A DNA stretch of 64,000 bases from Devosia aurantiaca (GTDB taxonomy: Bacteria > Pseudomonadota > Alphaproteobacteria > Rhizobiales > Devosiaceae): NCBI RefSeq assembly GCF_011058215.1, contig NZ_JAALFG010000001.1, positions 997,001 to 1,061,000 of the forward strand, given 5' to 3'. Under the pieces are notes generated by a model. That model did not search any database. It saw only the letters and a program-made list of their open reading frames with translations, and was not told the origin of the DNA. A program made the translations under genes and the position numbers. Shown here piece by piece: positions 1-8,891 of this stretch (positions within the stretch are counted from its first letter, which is position 1; every line of letters starts with the position of its first letter).

Positions 1-1
1 C

Positions 2-673
2 GCCAAGACCTTTGACGGCACCATGCACTGGTTCCTGCACTGGATCTACACCAACAACGGCCAGGTCATCGACGCCGATGGCAACATCGTCCTCGACTCG
101 CCGGAAAACCTCGCTGCCCTGACCGCCTTCAAGGACATCGTTCCTTACTCCGAAGAAGGTCCGACCGCTTACGAGCAGAACGAAGTCCGCGCCATCTGGC
201 TCGACGGCGGCGTTGCCATGATGCACTGCTCGGTCAGCTGCGCCGGCCGCGGCACCGAAGCCGGCATCAACTGGGGCGTTGCCCCGCTGCCGACCGGCCC
301 GTCCGCCGAAGGCCCGGGTACGCTGCTGATCACCGACTCGCTCGCCGTCTTCAAGGGCACGGGCCAGGAAGACAAGGTCATCGAGTTCGGCAAGTTCCTG
401 ACCTCGCCCGACAACCAGCTCGAATATGAACTGAGCGAAGGTGGCCTCACCCCGCTCCGTCCGTCCGCTGGCGTCGATACGCTGGTTGCCGAGAACGCCT
501 ATTGGAAGCCCTTCATCGACGGCATCGAATTCGGGGGTCCCGAGCCGCTCCTGACCGACTATATCGGCTTCCAGAATGTCATGATCGAAATGGTTCAGTC
601 CGTCGTCACCGGCGCTGCCGAACCCGCTGCTGCCCTCACCAAGGCCGCCGGCGAACTCGAGCAGTACAAGTAA
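2..673 (+). CDS. Sugar ABC transporter substrate-binding protein, 5'-truncated
   Basis: This is the C-terminal 223 residues of a periplasmic extracellular solute-binding protein (family 1, MalE/UgpB type); the reading frame is open from base 2, so the start and signal peptide lie outside the window. Typical family features are visible: an AIWLDGGVAMM-type stretch, a PLPTG segment followed by a LITDSLAVFKGTG strand, and a helical KFLTSPDNQLEY region near the end. It is followed by a UgpC-like ATPase, an RpiR regulator and a GH20 hexosaminidase, so the ligand is probably a GlcNAc-containing oligosaccharide. That ligand is inference from neighbours only. The permease genes are expected upstream, outside the window. 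Confidence 0.88.
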   Translation, partial: AKTFDGTMHWFLHWIYTNNGQVIDADGNIVLDSPENLAALTAFKDIVPYSEEGPTAYEQNEVRAIWLDGGVAMMHCSVSCAGRGTEAGINWGVAPLPTGPSAEGPGTLLITDSLAVFKGTGQEDKVIEFGKFLTSPDNQLEYELSEGGLTPLRPSAGVDTLVAENAYWKPFIDGIEFGGPEPLLTDYIGFQNVMIEMVQSVVTGAAEPAAALTKAAGELEQYK

Positions 674-689
674 AGTCCTCCCAGACTTA

Positions 690-713
690 GCCGTCGCCCT
701 TCGGGGCGGCGGC
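690..713 (+). promoter_or_regulatory. Intercistronic hairpin with TTCG tetraloop
   Basis: A 10-bp stem (690-699 with 704-713, one G-U wobble) is closed by a TTCG loop 16 bases after the binding-protein stop and 29 bases before the ATPase start. There is no T-run, so it is more likely an mRNA-stabilising or partial-attenuation hairpin than a full terminator. Such structures commonly sit behind binding-protein genes and raise their expression over the downstream transporter genes. Confidence 0.6.
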
Positions 714-742
714 GCCCCAATCTTTTCCGGAGACCGCGTGCC

Positions 743-1819
<1,077 letters not shown>

Positions 1820-1843
1820 GGCGTGCTGGCCGGAGGAGAGGCA

Positions 1844-2710
1844 ATGGCAGACATAGTCGGCCTCTTGCAGACCGAAAAGGACGCCTTCACGCGCTCCGAA
1901 CGGGCGCTGACCGAGATCGTCCTTGCCGATGTCGATAGCGTGCTCAAGATGAGCATTGTCGATCTGGCCTCACAGGCCGATGTGTCGCCGCCGACGGTGA
2001 CGCGTTTCTGCCGGCGGCTCGGCTGCGACAGCTATGCCGATTTCAAGGTACGTCTGGCCCAGTCCCGCTTTGTCGGCCAGCGTTACTTCGCCCCGACTGC
2101 CGGCCCGACCAGCGTGCCGGAAATCGCCCAGGGCGTGGTCAACGGCATCCAGTCGATCATCTACGAGACCTTCGACAATCTCGATTTCCAGGCTGTCGAA
2201 CGCGCGGCCGAAAGCGTGGTCAAATCCAATTTCGTCCTAGCCTTCGGCTCCGGCGGCGCCTCGTCGATGATGGCGGGTGAAGTCGAGGCAAGGCTGTTCC
2301 GGCTCGGCCTCAAGGTCGCCTCGACCGACGATCACCAGTTGCAGCTCATGCGCGTCGCCGCGGCCCCCGCAGGGACCGTCATCGTCGCCTTTTCGCTTTC
2401 GGGCAACAATGCGCAATTGGCCAAGACGCTGACCGTAGCCGGCGAATATGGGCTCACCCGGATCGTTGCGACGCGCTCGGGCTCCATGGTCTCGCACCAA
2501 TGCGACATTCTTCTGCCGGTCAACTGGCACGAAAATTCCGACATCCTGCGGCCGACCCCCGGCCGCTATGCCTTCCTCGCCACGGTCGACGTCCTTGCCC
2601 AGACCGTTGCCACGCGCCTTGGCCCACAGGCCATCGCCAGCATGCGGCGCATCAAGCACCAGCTCGTCGTCAATCGCGACGGCGACGACGCTCAGCCGCT
2701 GGGGGATTGA
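1844..2710 (+). CDS. MurR/RpiR family transcriptional regulator
   Basis: A 288-residue repressor or activator with an N-terminal RpiR helix-turn-helix (about residues 1-75, including SPPTVTRFCRRLGC) and a C-terminal SIS sugar-phosphate-binding domain (FVLAFGSGGASSMMAGEVEARL, then VIVAFSLSGNN). The ATG at 1844 is preferred over the in-frame start at 1823 because GGAGGAGAG sits just before it. It lies 24 bases after the ATPase gene and before the GH20 gene, so it probably controls this amino-sugar locus in response to a phosphorylated sugar such as GlcNAc-6-phosphate. The effector is inferred. Confidence 0.9.
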   Translation: MADIVGLLQTEKDAFTRSERALTEIVLADVDSVLKMSIVDLASQADVSPPTVTRFCRRLGCDSYADFKVRLAQSRFVGQRYFAPTAGPTSVPEIAQGVVNGIQSIIYETFDNLDFQAVERAAESVVKSNFVLAFGSGGASSMMAGEVEARLFRLGLKVASTDDHQLQLMRVAAAPAGTVIVAFSLSGNNAQLAKTLTVAGEYGLTRIVATRSGSMVSHQCDILLPVNWHENSDILRPTPGRYAFLATVDVLAQTVATRLGPQAIASMRRIKHQLVVNRDGDDAQPLGD

Positions 2711-2776
2711 ACTCGCCCTAGACCTCATGGTGAGCCAGTCGAACCACGAGGTCGCAGCCACGAAATCCTGCCACGA

Positions 2777-2811
2777 CCTCGTCCTTCGACAAGCTCAGGA
2801 TGAGGTCTACT
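2777..2811. repeat. Short palindromic repeat in the rpiR-GH20 gap
   Basis: The element reads CCTCGTCCT, then TCGACAAGCTCA, then AGGATGAGG, an imperfect 9-bp inverted repeat around a 12-base loop. The same core is a common interspersed repeat in alphaproteobacterial genomes (from memory). It ends about 14 bases before the likely GH20 start and may act as a transcript-end or stabilising structure. Confidence 0.5.
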
Positions 2812-2824
2812 AAGAAGTGAAAAA

Positions 2825-4833
2825 ATGCCCTCTTTCTCTCTCGTCACCACCTGGTCCCCGCAACCGATAGCGAGCCGCTCGGCTATGGCCTGGAGCTGAC
2901 CAATACCGGCGACACGCCGGTCTCCAATTTCCAGCTCGGCTTTTCGGGTCCCGCCCGCATCGACCCGACCGCCACTCTCGAAAACGGCAAGCTGCTCAAG
3001 CGCCTTTCCAACCACACGATGATTGCGCCGCCCGACGGTTTCGTACTGCAGCCGGGCCAAACTTGGACGGCGACGGCGCGTGGCCTGTCCTATGGCCTGC
3101 GGCATTGGAGCGATGGCGCCAATGCCGCTTATGTCGTGCTCGAAGACGGCAGCGTCGTATCGATCCAGACCACGCCGACGCAGGGCAAGGGCCACAACTC
3201 GCCGCTTCTGAAGGGCGCAGCCAAGTTTCCGGTGCCGGCCACGGCGCCGGTGGCCCATTCCATCATTCCCTGGCCGAGGCATGTTGCAACAACCGGCAGC
3301 CGGATCGCGCCGGTCGGTTTCGAGCTTCACGCCAAGGGGCCGCTGGCGACACGCGCTGGGCAGGCTTTTGCAAATCTGACCGCCGAGCTCTTTCCGGTCG
3401 AAGCCATCGTGCGCCCGGCCTCGGAAGCGGGCATGCCGGTGCATGTGGTGGAAAAAGCCGGGCTTGGCGAGGAAGCCTATGAGCTCAGCTTCGAGGAGAA
3501 TAGCGCGACCGTTTCGGCGACCGGCTATTCCGGCCTCTTTTATGGTCTCGTGACCCTGGGCCATATGCTGCGCGGCGCGCGGCAATATCCGGGCACGTTC
3601 ACCTTTCCGACGGGCGGCACGATCAGCGACGAGCCCGGCTTTAAGTTCCGTGGTTCGCATCTCGACGTGGCGCGTCAGTTTTACACCGGCGCCGAGGTCA
3701 GCCGCCTGATCCGCATCATGGCCTGGAACAAGATGAACAAGTTCCACTGGCACCTGACCGAGGACGAGGCCTGGCGCCTCGAGATCGATGCCTATCCGCA
3801 GCTGACCGAAATCGCCGCCTGGCGTGGCCATGGCAAGGCGCTGCCGCCGCTCCTGGGCTCTGGCCCGCAGGCGACGGGCGGGTTTTACAGCAAGAAGACG
3901 GTGCGCGAGATCGTCGCGCTGGGCGAAAGCCTGGGCATCAGCATCATCCCCGAGATCGACATGCCGGGCCACTTCTATGCGGCTTTGCAGGCGCTGCCGC
4001 ATCTGCGTGATCCGGCCGAAAAGGGCGAATACCAGTCGGTCCAGGGTTTCCCCAACAACAGTCTCAACCCTGCCCACGAGCCGGTCTACGACTTCGTCAA
4101 CAACATCGTCGACGAAGTGCTCGACCTCTTCCCGGCCGGCGTCTTCCATCTCGGCGCCGACGAAGTGCCGCTTGCCGCCTGGTCCGGCTCGCCGCTGGCG
4201 CTCGACATGATCGAACGGATGGGCGGGCCAGAGCTGCGCAAGAAGCATGAGGCGCAGTTCAACCAGCTCGGCAACCACCATGGCGCCGACGAAATCGAGG
4301 GCTCGCCCACGGCCTTGATCCAGGCCGAGTTCATCCGCCGCGTGCACAAGTATATAGCCGGGAAGGGTGCCGTGACCGGCGGCTGGGAAGAAGCGGCCCA
4401 TGGCGATGCCGTGGACAAGAGCAATTCCTATGTCATCGGCTGGCGCAATGTTGAGATCAATGCCGCCCTCGCCGAACGCGGCTTCGACATCGTCGTCTCG
4501 CCCGGCCAACGCTATTATCTCGACATGGCCAATGGCGTGAGCTGGGCCGAGCCCGGTGCCGGCTGGGCCGGCTGGTCCGGCCCGCAGGAAACCTATGAGT
4601 TCGAAGCCCGCGACGGGTTTTCTGAAGAAGGACTGAAGCACCTCCTCGGCATCCAGAGCTGCATCTGGTCGGAATCGATGACCGACCGCGCCATTTTCGA
4701 TCGCCTGGTTTTCCCGAGGCTTTCGGCGATCGCCGAAGCCGGCTGGACCGTACCGGAGCGCAAGAGCTGGGAACGGTTTAAGGCGCTCGTGGGCCTGATG
4801 CCGATTATGTATGGAAATTGGGCCGCGGAGTGA
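2825..4833 (+). CDS. Beta-N-acetylhexosaminidase, GH20 (frameshift near 2856)
   Basis: This enzyme releases terminal GlcNAc from chito-oligosaccharides or other glycans. The catalytic domain is intact from about 3019, with FHWHLTEDEAWR, EIDMPGHF and the diagnostic HLGADE motif carrying the catalytic Asp-Glu pair. The N-terminal domain starts upstream: coding sequence in the catalytic frame runs back to about 2860 without a start, while ATG 2825 opens in another frame with a matching N-terminus (MPSFSLVTTWSP). Adding one C to the CCCC run at 2856-2859 joins the two, giving about 669 residues. The conservative single-frame alternative starts at ATG 3019 and would lose part of the N-terminal domain. 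It sits downstream of the RpiR regulator in the amino-sugar locus. Confidence 0.87.
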
Positions 4834-4946
4834 CCCCCACCCAACCTCCCCTGCAGAAGGGGAGGGGCGCTGCCGAGTTTGCCGAGCTGGCGTCGCAAAC
4901 TGGATAGGTTCCTCCCCCTTCTCAGGGGGGAGGCTAGGTGGGGGTC
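4832..4946. repeat. Long inverted repeat, CCCCCACCC family, copy 1
   Basis: An imperfect inverted repeat begins with ACCCCCACCCAACCTCCCC and ends with its near complement GGGGAGGCTAGGTGGGGGT. Each arm contains its own smaller GGGGAGG/CCTCCCC hairpin. It fills the gap between the convergent GH20 and SDR genes. Related elements occur at 12.5, 31.5 and 33.4 kb. Confidence 0.7.
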
Positions 4947-4956
4947 TCCATCGAAC

Positions 4957-5808
4957 CTACCCGTTGATGATCTCGCCCCCATTCGGGTGCAGCACCTGTC
5001 CCGTTATGTAGCTCGCATCTTCACACGCCAGGAACAGATAACTCGGCGCGACCTCATTGGGTTGTCCGGGCCGCTTCAGCGGCTGTGAGGCACCGAACTC
5101 GGCGACCTTTTCGGCATCAAAGGTCGCCGGGATCAGCGGGGTCCAGATCGGGCCTGGGGCGACGGCATTGACGCGGATGCCCTTTTCGGCGAGCTGGCCG
5201 GACAGTGAGCGGGTAAAGGCAACGATGGCGCCCTTGGTCGAGGCATAGTCCACCAGTTCCGGCGAGCCGCGATAGGCGGTGACCGAGGTCGTGTTGACGA
5301 TGGCCGAGCCTTCCCCAAGGTAGGGCAGGGCGGCCTGAGCCATGTAGAAATAGCCGAAAAGGTTGGTCTCGAAGGTTTCGCGCAGCTGTTGCGGCGTGAT
5401 CTCCTCGACGTCCTTTTTTGGGTGCTGTTCGGCGGCATTGTTGACGAGCACATCAAGCTTGCCGAACTGCTCGATCACCTGGCCCACGACATTGTCGCAA
5501 AAGGTCTTGTCGCCGACATCGCCGCGCAAGAGCAGCGCCTGCTTGCCCTCGGCCTTGATGGCATCAGCAGTTATGGCGGCGTCCTCGGTTTCTTCGAGAT
5601 AGACCAGGGCCACTTCGGCGCCTTCGCGCGCAAACAGCACGGCGACGGCGCGGCCGATGCCGCTATCGCCACCGGTTACGATGGCCACCTTGTCCTTGAG
5701 TCGGCCGCTGCCAGGATAGCGCGGCATATATTGCGGCTTGGGGTGCATTTCGGTTTCGCGGCCGGGCTGGTGATCCTGCACCTGGGGCGGATTGATCTGG
5801 TCGCTCAT
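4957..5808 (-). CDS. SDR family oxidoreductase, stress-associated YghA/YhdF type
   Basis: An NAD(P)-dependent short-chain dehydrogenase of 283 residues. Visible features are the Rossmann glycine motif TGGDSGIGRA, the NNAAEQ segment, a catalytic Ser in NTTSVTAYRG, and the YASTKGA Tyr-x3-Lys pair. The Pro-rich, charged N-terminal extension (PPQVQDHQPG...MHPKPQYMPRYPGSGRLKDK) is typical of the YghA/YhdF/YhxD group, often linked to general stress. The substrate is unknown. I place the start at 5808 (MSDQIN), which has GAGGA about 7 bases upstream; an in-frame ATG at 5820 and a long open frame upstream are less likely. Confidence 0.9.
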   Translation of the reverse strand: MSDQINPPQVQDHQPGRETEMHPKPQYMPRYPGSGRLKDKVAIVTGGDSGIGRAVAVLFAREGAEVALVYLEETEDAAITADAIKAEGKQALLLRGDVGDKTFCDNVVGQVIEQFGKLDVLVNNAAEQHPKKDVEEITPQQLRETFETNLFGYFYMAQAALPYLGEGSAIVNTTSVTAYRGSPELVDYASTKGAIVAFTRSLSGQLAEKGIRVNAVAPGPIWTPLIPATFDAEKVAEFGASQPLKRPGQPNEVAPSYLFLACEDASYITGQVLHPNGGEIING

Positions 5809-5821
5809 GACGGTCCTCATA

Positions 5822-5848
5822 AAAAAGCCCCCGCGAGGCGAGGGCCGC
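5822..5848 (-). terminator. Rho-independent terminator behind the small basic protein gene
   Basis: Read on the minus strand, a GC-rich hairpin (GCCCTCG, then CGAGGGC-like arm) is followed directly by TTTTTT. It sits just after the stop at 5852 and before the SDR start, so the two minus-strand genes are probably separate transcription units. Confidence 0.6.
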
Positions 5849-5851
5849 AGA

Positions 5852-6166
5852 TCAGTGTGCGTGATGCTCGGCATTGCGCTTTCGCGTCGCCGCCGCCTTC
5901 TTGGCGGATGCGGAGCGATCTGCGGCCGAGCGGCTGGAGGAAGCCCTGCCGCCCTTTTCACCGCCCTTGTGGGCAGCGGGGTGGCCTGTATCCTTGCCAC
6001 GGCCGGAACCCGATTTCTTGCCGCCGCCATCGTCCTTGTTTACGGTTGCCCAAGCTCGGCGCTCGGCTTCTTCCTTGCCGACGCCCTTGGCCTCATAGCT
6101 TTCTTCGATATGCTCGGCCTTGCGCTTCTGCTTGTCGGTATAGGCGGATTTGTCACCCTGTGGCAT
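5852..6166 (-). CDS. Small basic protein, 'plasmid stabilization' family
   Basis: A 104-residue hydrophilic protein. The N-terminal half (MPQGDKSAYTDKQKRKAEHI, then EERRAWATVNK-like helix) matches a family that databases label 'plasmid stabilization protein', although its function is not established. The C-terminal half is low-complexity Lys/Arg/Ala/Gly/Ser, similar to histone H1-like tails, so nucleic-acid binding is plausible. The start at 6166 is chosen because the conserved family begins here and GGAG precedes it; the open frame upstream is a non-coding extension. It is followed by a good terminator. Confidence 0.78.
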   Translation of the reverse strand: MPQGDKSAYTDKQKRKAEHIEESYEAKGVGKEEAERRAWATVNKDDGGGKKSGSGRGKDTGHPAAHKGGEKGGRASSSRSAADRSASAKKAAATRKRNAEHHAH

Positions 6167-6362
6167 GGCGTGAACTCCATGGATGAGATGAGACCGGTAC
6201 GGGTGGGATAATGACTCGGCTGCCAATTCGTTGGCCGGAGCGGGAAACCGGAAAAACCATCTCCGTTCCATATGCCACCATGTCCGGTTGACGCGTACCG
6301 GTCTCTGGGAGCTGCAATGGCTCAAGGCGCCGCGGGTTGCGAAAAAGTTTAAGCTGCCGCGC

Positions 6363-6920
6363 TCACACGATGGGTTTGCTGAGATAGCGCGAGCCATGCA
6401 GGGCAAAGCGCCACGGCGTGTCGACGCCCTTGGTGATGCCGATACGGGGGCCGGTCGCGATCTCCGGCACGGTATCGGCAGCAAGAAGCGCAAAGGGCGC
6501 CTCGTCGAGCGGCAAGCCGTTTTGCTTGAGGTCGATACCGAGCGCCTGCGCCAGTTTTCCCGGACCTGAGCAGAGCTGCCGGTCGGGCAAGCCGCCGCGC
6601 CGCTCCGTCATTTGCGCAATGCCATGCGTCGGCTCAAGGGCGCGAACGAGGACCGCGCTGCCGGGCTGGCAAACGAAGTTGAGACAGAAGTGGATGCCGT
6701 AGATCTTGTAGACATAGGCGTGCCCCGGCGCACCGAACATCACCGCGTTGCGCGGGGAGGGCCCGCGGAAACTGTGCGAGGCCGGGTCGCTCTCGTCATA
6801 GGCTTCGACCTCGACGATCCGTCCACCAGCGCCGCCGAACGACAGGGTCGCGCCGATCAGCTCGCGCGAAACATCGAGCACTGGACGGTCGAAAAAGACT
6901 TTGGGCAAAGTTTCTGGCAT
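6363..6920 (-). CDS. mpg: DNA-3-methyladenine glycosylase (AAG/MPG family)
   Basis: A 185-residue base-excision repair enzyme that removes alkylated purines such as 3-methyladenine. Recognisable are the RIVEVEAY motif with the catalytic Glu, the DPASHSFRGPSPRNAVMFG loop, YVYKIYGIHFCLN, and a C-terminal PRIGI...PWRF segment. The length fits the bacterial family. The start is placed at 6920 (MPETLPK), although an in-frame start 26 codons upstream exists; the Shine-Dalgarno at 6920 is weak. It stands alone, divergent from the VOC protein gene. Confidence 0.9.
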   Translation of the reverse strand: MPETLPKVFFDRPVLDVSRELIGATLSFGGAGGRIVEVEAYDESDPASHSFRGPSPRNAVMFGAPGHAYVYKIYGIHFCLNFVCQPGSAVLVRALEPTHGIAQMTERRGGLPDRQLCSGPGKLAQALGIDLKQNGLPLDEAPFALLAADTVPEIATGPRIGITKGVDTPWRFALHGSRYLSKPIV

Positions 6921-7016
6921 TGGTCTTGGTTCAACGAACAAAGTCTTCGTGGTCGGTTCTCTTACTATCGCGCGGGCGGCGTGACTAAATAGGGTCAACA
7001 GCCCATGGAGGCATCA

Positions 7017-7940
7017 ATGATCGACACATCCGTCCAGACCAATGTCCGCTCCCTTCCCATCCTGCCGCTGACCACCAAGCTCGGGCCGGTCCATCTTGCC
7101 GTCACCGAACGCGCCAAGGCGCTGGCCATCTGGCAGGATGTGGTCGGCCTGGACCTTCTCGAAGAACAGGGCAATGCCCTGGTCATGGGTGCCGGCGGCG
7201 TGCCGCTGATCGTGCTCGAAACCGGCGCGACGCGGCCGGTCGTGCCGCGCACCATCGGGCTTTATCATGTCGCCATCCACGTGCCCGCCCGTGCCGACCT
7301 TGCGCAGATGGCTGTTCGTGCGCTGCAACGCAATGTGCGCATCTCGCCGACCGATCACCTCGTGTCGGAAGCCATCTACCTCTGGGATCTTGACGGCAAC
7401 GGCATCGAGATCACCTTCGAAACGCCCTGGCGCGGCACGCTGGGCGATCCCGACAAGGGCCAGACCTATGCCGTGACGACCCAAGGCAAGCCGCATTCGG
7501 GCCGCGAGCCCATCGATCTCGATGGTTTGCTGGGTGAACTCGGCACTAACCCGGTGCTTGCCCCGCGCATGCCGGCAGGAACGCGCATCGGCCATGTGCA
7601 TGTCCATGTCGGCGATCTGCACAGGGCCATGGACTTTTATCGCGACGTGCTCGGCTTTGCCGGCTTCCTCCTCATCGAAAGCTTTGGCATGGGCGATGTC
7701 GGGCTTAACTACATGCCGCATACGCTCGCCTTCAACATCTGGTCCGGGCCCAATGCTGCCCTGCCACCCGCAGGCGCGGCTGGTCTCCGCTGGTTCACCA
7801 TCACGCTTCCTGATGATGAAAGTTTTGCAGCACTGCAGGAACGCCTGCGCACGGCCGGTGCGCCGCTCGAGATCGTCGGCAATGCGCTCGAAACAGCCGA
7901 TCCTTTTGGCAATCGCATTCGTTTAGAGCTGGCTGCGTAA
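7017..7940 (+). CDS. VOC family protein, catechol-2,3-dioxygenase-like (CatE type)
   Basis: A 307-residue protein with two tandem vicinal-oxygen-chelate (glyoxalase/bleomycin resistance) modules. The first begins at LGPVHLAV (about residue 25), the second at IGHVHVHVGDLHRAMDFYRDVLGF (about residue 200). Likely metal ligands include His in GPVHLAV, GLYHVAIHV and GHVHVHV and Glu in GIEITFE. This layout resembles Bacillus CatE/YfiE-like ring-cleavage dioxygenases, but the true substrate cannot be read from sequence. The start at 7017 is chosen over 7005 because GGAGG lies five bases upstream. Confidence 0.85.
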   Translation: MIDTSVQTNVRSLPILPLTTKLGPVHLAVTERAKALAIWQDVVGLDLLEEQGNALVMGAGGVPLIVLETGATRPVVPRTIGLYHVAIHVPARADLAQMAVRALQRNVRISPTDHLVSEAIYLWDLDGNGIEITFETPWRGTLGDPDKGQTYAVTTQGKPHSGREPIDLDGLLGELGTNPVLAPRMPAGTRIGHVHVHVGDLHRAMDFYRDVLGFAGFLLIESFGMGDVGLNYMPHTLAFNIWSGPNAALPPAGAAGLRWFTITLPDDESFAALQERLRTAGAPLEIVGNALETADPFGNRIRLELAA

Positions 7941-7970
7941 ATCGAGCTCTTTGTTGCCTCACCCACCGGC

Positions 7971-8042
7971 TGTCACCCCAGGCCTGACCCGGGGCCCATC
8001 TTGAGATCTCGGGATGGGCCCCGGCTCAAGGCCGGGGTGACA
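7971..8042. repeat. 72-bp palindromic repeat, TGTCACCCC family, copy 1
   Basis: The element starts TGTCACCCC and ends GGGGTGACA, with an inner stem CCGGGGCCCATC / GGATGGGCCCCGG around a short loop. It lies between the VOC and DUF924 genes. A second copy is at 14944-15014. This TGTCACCCC...GGGGTGACA type is a familiar interspersed repeat in alphaproteobacteria (from memory). Confidence 0.75.
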
Positions 8043-8090
8043 ACCGGGGTCGGGCATGGTTCAAGGGCTTAAATCCAACCGGAGATCGGC

Positions 8091-8636
8091 ATGCAGCCCT
8101 ACGCAGACGTCCTTCAGTTCTGGTTCATCGAACACGGCCAGGACGACTGGTTCGGCGGCAAGCCTGATTTCGACACAGCGCTTGCCGAGCGCTTCACCGA
8201 CCTCCACCCCGCCGTGGCGCGTGGCGAAGCCTGGGCGTGGCGGGAAACGCCGGAAGGGCGGCTGGCCGAAATCATCGTGCTCGACCAATTCTCCCGCCAA
8301 CTCCATCGCGGCAGTGCCGAAGCTTTCGCGCAGGACAAGATGGCGCTGGTACTGGCGCAGGAAGCCATTGCCACCGGCGCCGACGATGCTGTGGCGCGCG
8401 AACAGGCCGCGTTCATCTACATGCCCTTCATGCACGCCGAGTCCCTCGTAATCCAGGCCGAGGGCGTCAGGCTCTTTGAAGCCCATGGCAATGCCGACCA
8501 GCTCGACTTCATGCGCAAGCACCGCGACACCATCGCCCGCTTCGGCCGCTTTCCCAAACGCAACGCGGCGCTCGGCCGGACCAGCACGCCCGAAGAGCTC
8601 GCCTACATGGAAGAAGCGGGCGACCGCGTCTTTTGA
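8091..8636 (+). CDS. DUF924 family protein
   Basis: A 181-residue soluble helical protein of the DUF924 family (TPR-like fold). The family hallmarks are WFGGKPDFD, then LAEIIVLDQFSRQLHRGSAEAF, and the C-terminal FMRKHRDTIARFGRFPKRN motif. The function is unknown. The start ATG follows a CCGGAGATCGGC context. It is followed after 49 bases by a small membrane protein gene on the same strand. Confidence 0.88.
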   Translation: MQPYADVLQFWFIEHGQDDWFGGKPDFDTALAERFTDLHPAVARGEAWAWRETPEGRLAEIIVLDQFSRQLHRGSAEAFAQDKMALVLAQEAIATGADDAVAREQAAFIYMPFMHAESLVIQAEGVRLFEAHGNADQLDFMRKHRDTIARFGRFPKRNAALGRTSTPEELAYMEEAGDRVF

Positions 8637-8685
8637 TCGCAACTCTTGTTCGGTGCCGCCGTTCTTCCCCCAAAGGAGACACACC

Positions 8686-8862
8686 ATGGAATATGGCGGA
8701 CAGTCCATCTGGGCAGTTTTGGTTACGATCGGCGTCATCGTTCTGGCATCAGCCATGATCTATGGGCTCCTGCGCAATCGCAATCGCACGGTCACCGAAA
8801 AGGTAGTGACCGAGCGCGCGACCAAGGAAATCTACCGGCAGGAAGATCGCGACGCGACCTGA
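8686..8862 (+). CDS. Small single-span membrane protein, unknown function
   Basis: A 58-residue protein with AAAGGAGA seven bases before its ATG. Residues 8-29 form one hydrophobic transmembrane helix (IWAVLVTIGVIVLASAMIYG), followed by a basic stretch RNRNR and a charged helix rich in Glu, Lys and Arg. The strong ribosome-binding site and the perfect terminator right behind it support it as a real gene. No family is recognised. Confidence 0.7.
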   Translation: MEYGGQSIWAVLVTIGVIVLASAMIYGLLRNRNRTVTEKVVTERATKEIYRQEDRDAT

Positions 8863-8888
8863 GAGAAGGCGCCCTCGGGCGCCTTCTC
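8863..8888. terminator. Bidirectional terminator between convergent genes
   Basis: A perfect 12-bp stem (GAGAAGGCGCCC with GGGCGCCTTCTC) and a two-base spacer lies between the small membrane protein and the ABC exporter, which converge here. There is no long T-run on either side, but its symmetric position fits a shared terminator. Confidence 0.7.
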
Positions 8889-8891
8889 CAT

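Noticed and set aside
2725-4641. Long minus-strand open frame opposite the GH20 gene
   Set aside because: Shadow of the high-GC GH20 codons; the plus strand holds catalytic motifs. Similar shadows lie at 11124-12488, 15997-17265, 33499-35010 (plus), 46033-47574, 49158-50936 and 57813-59378.
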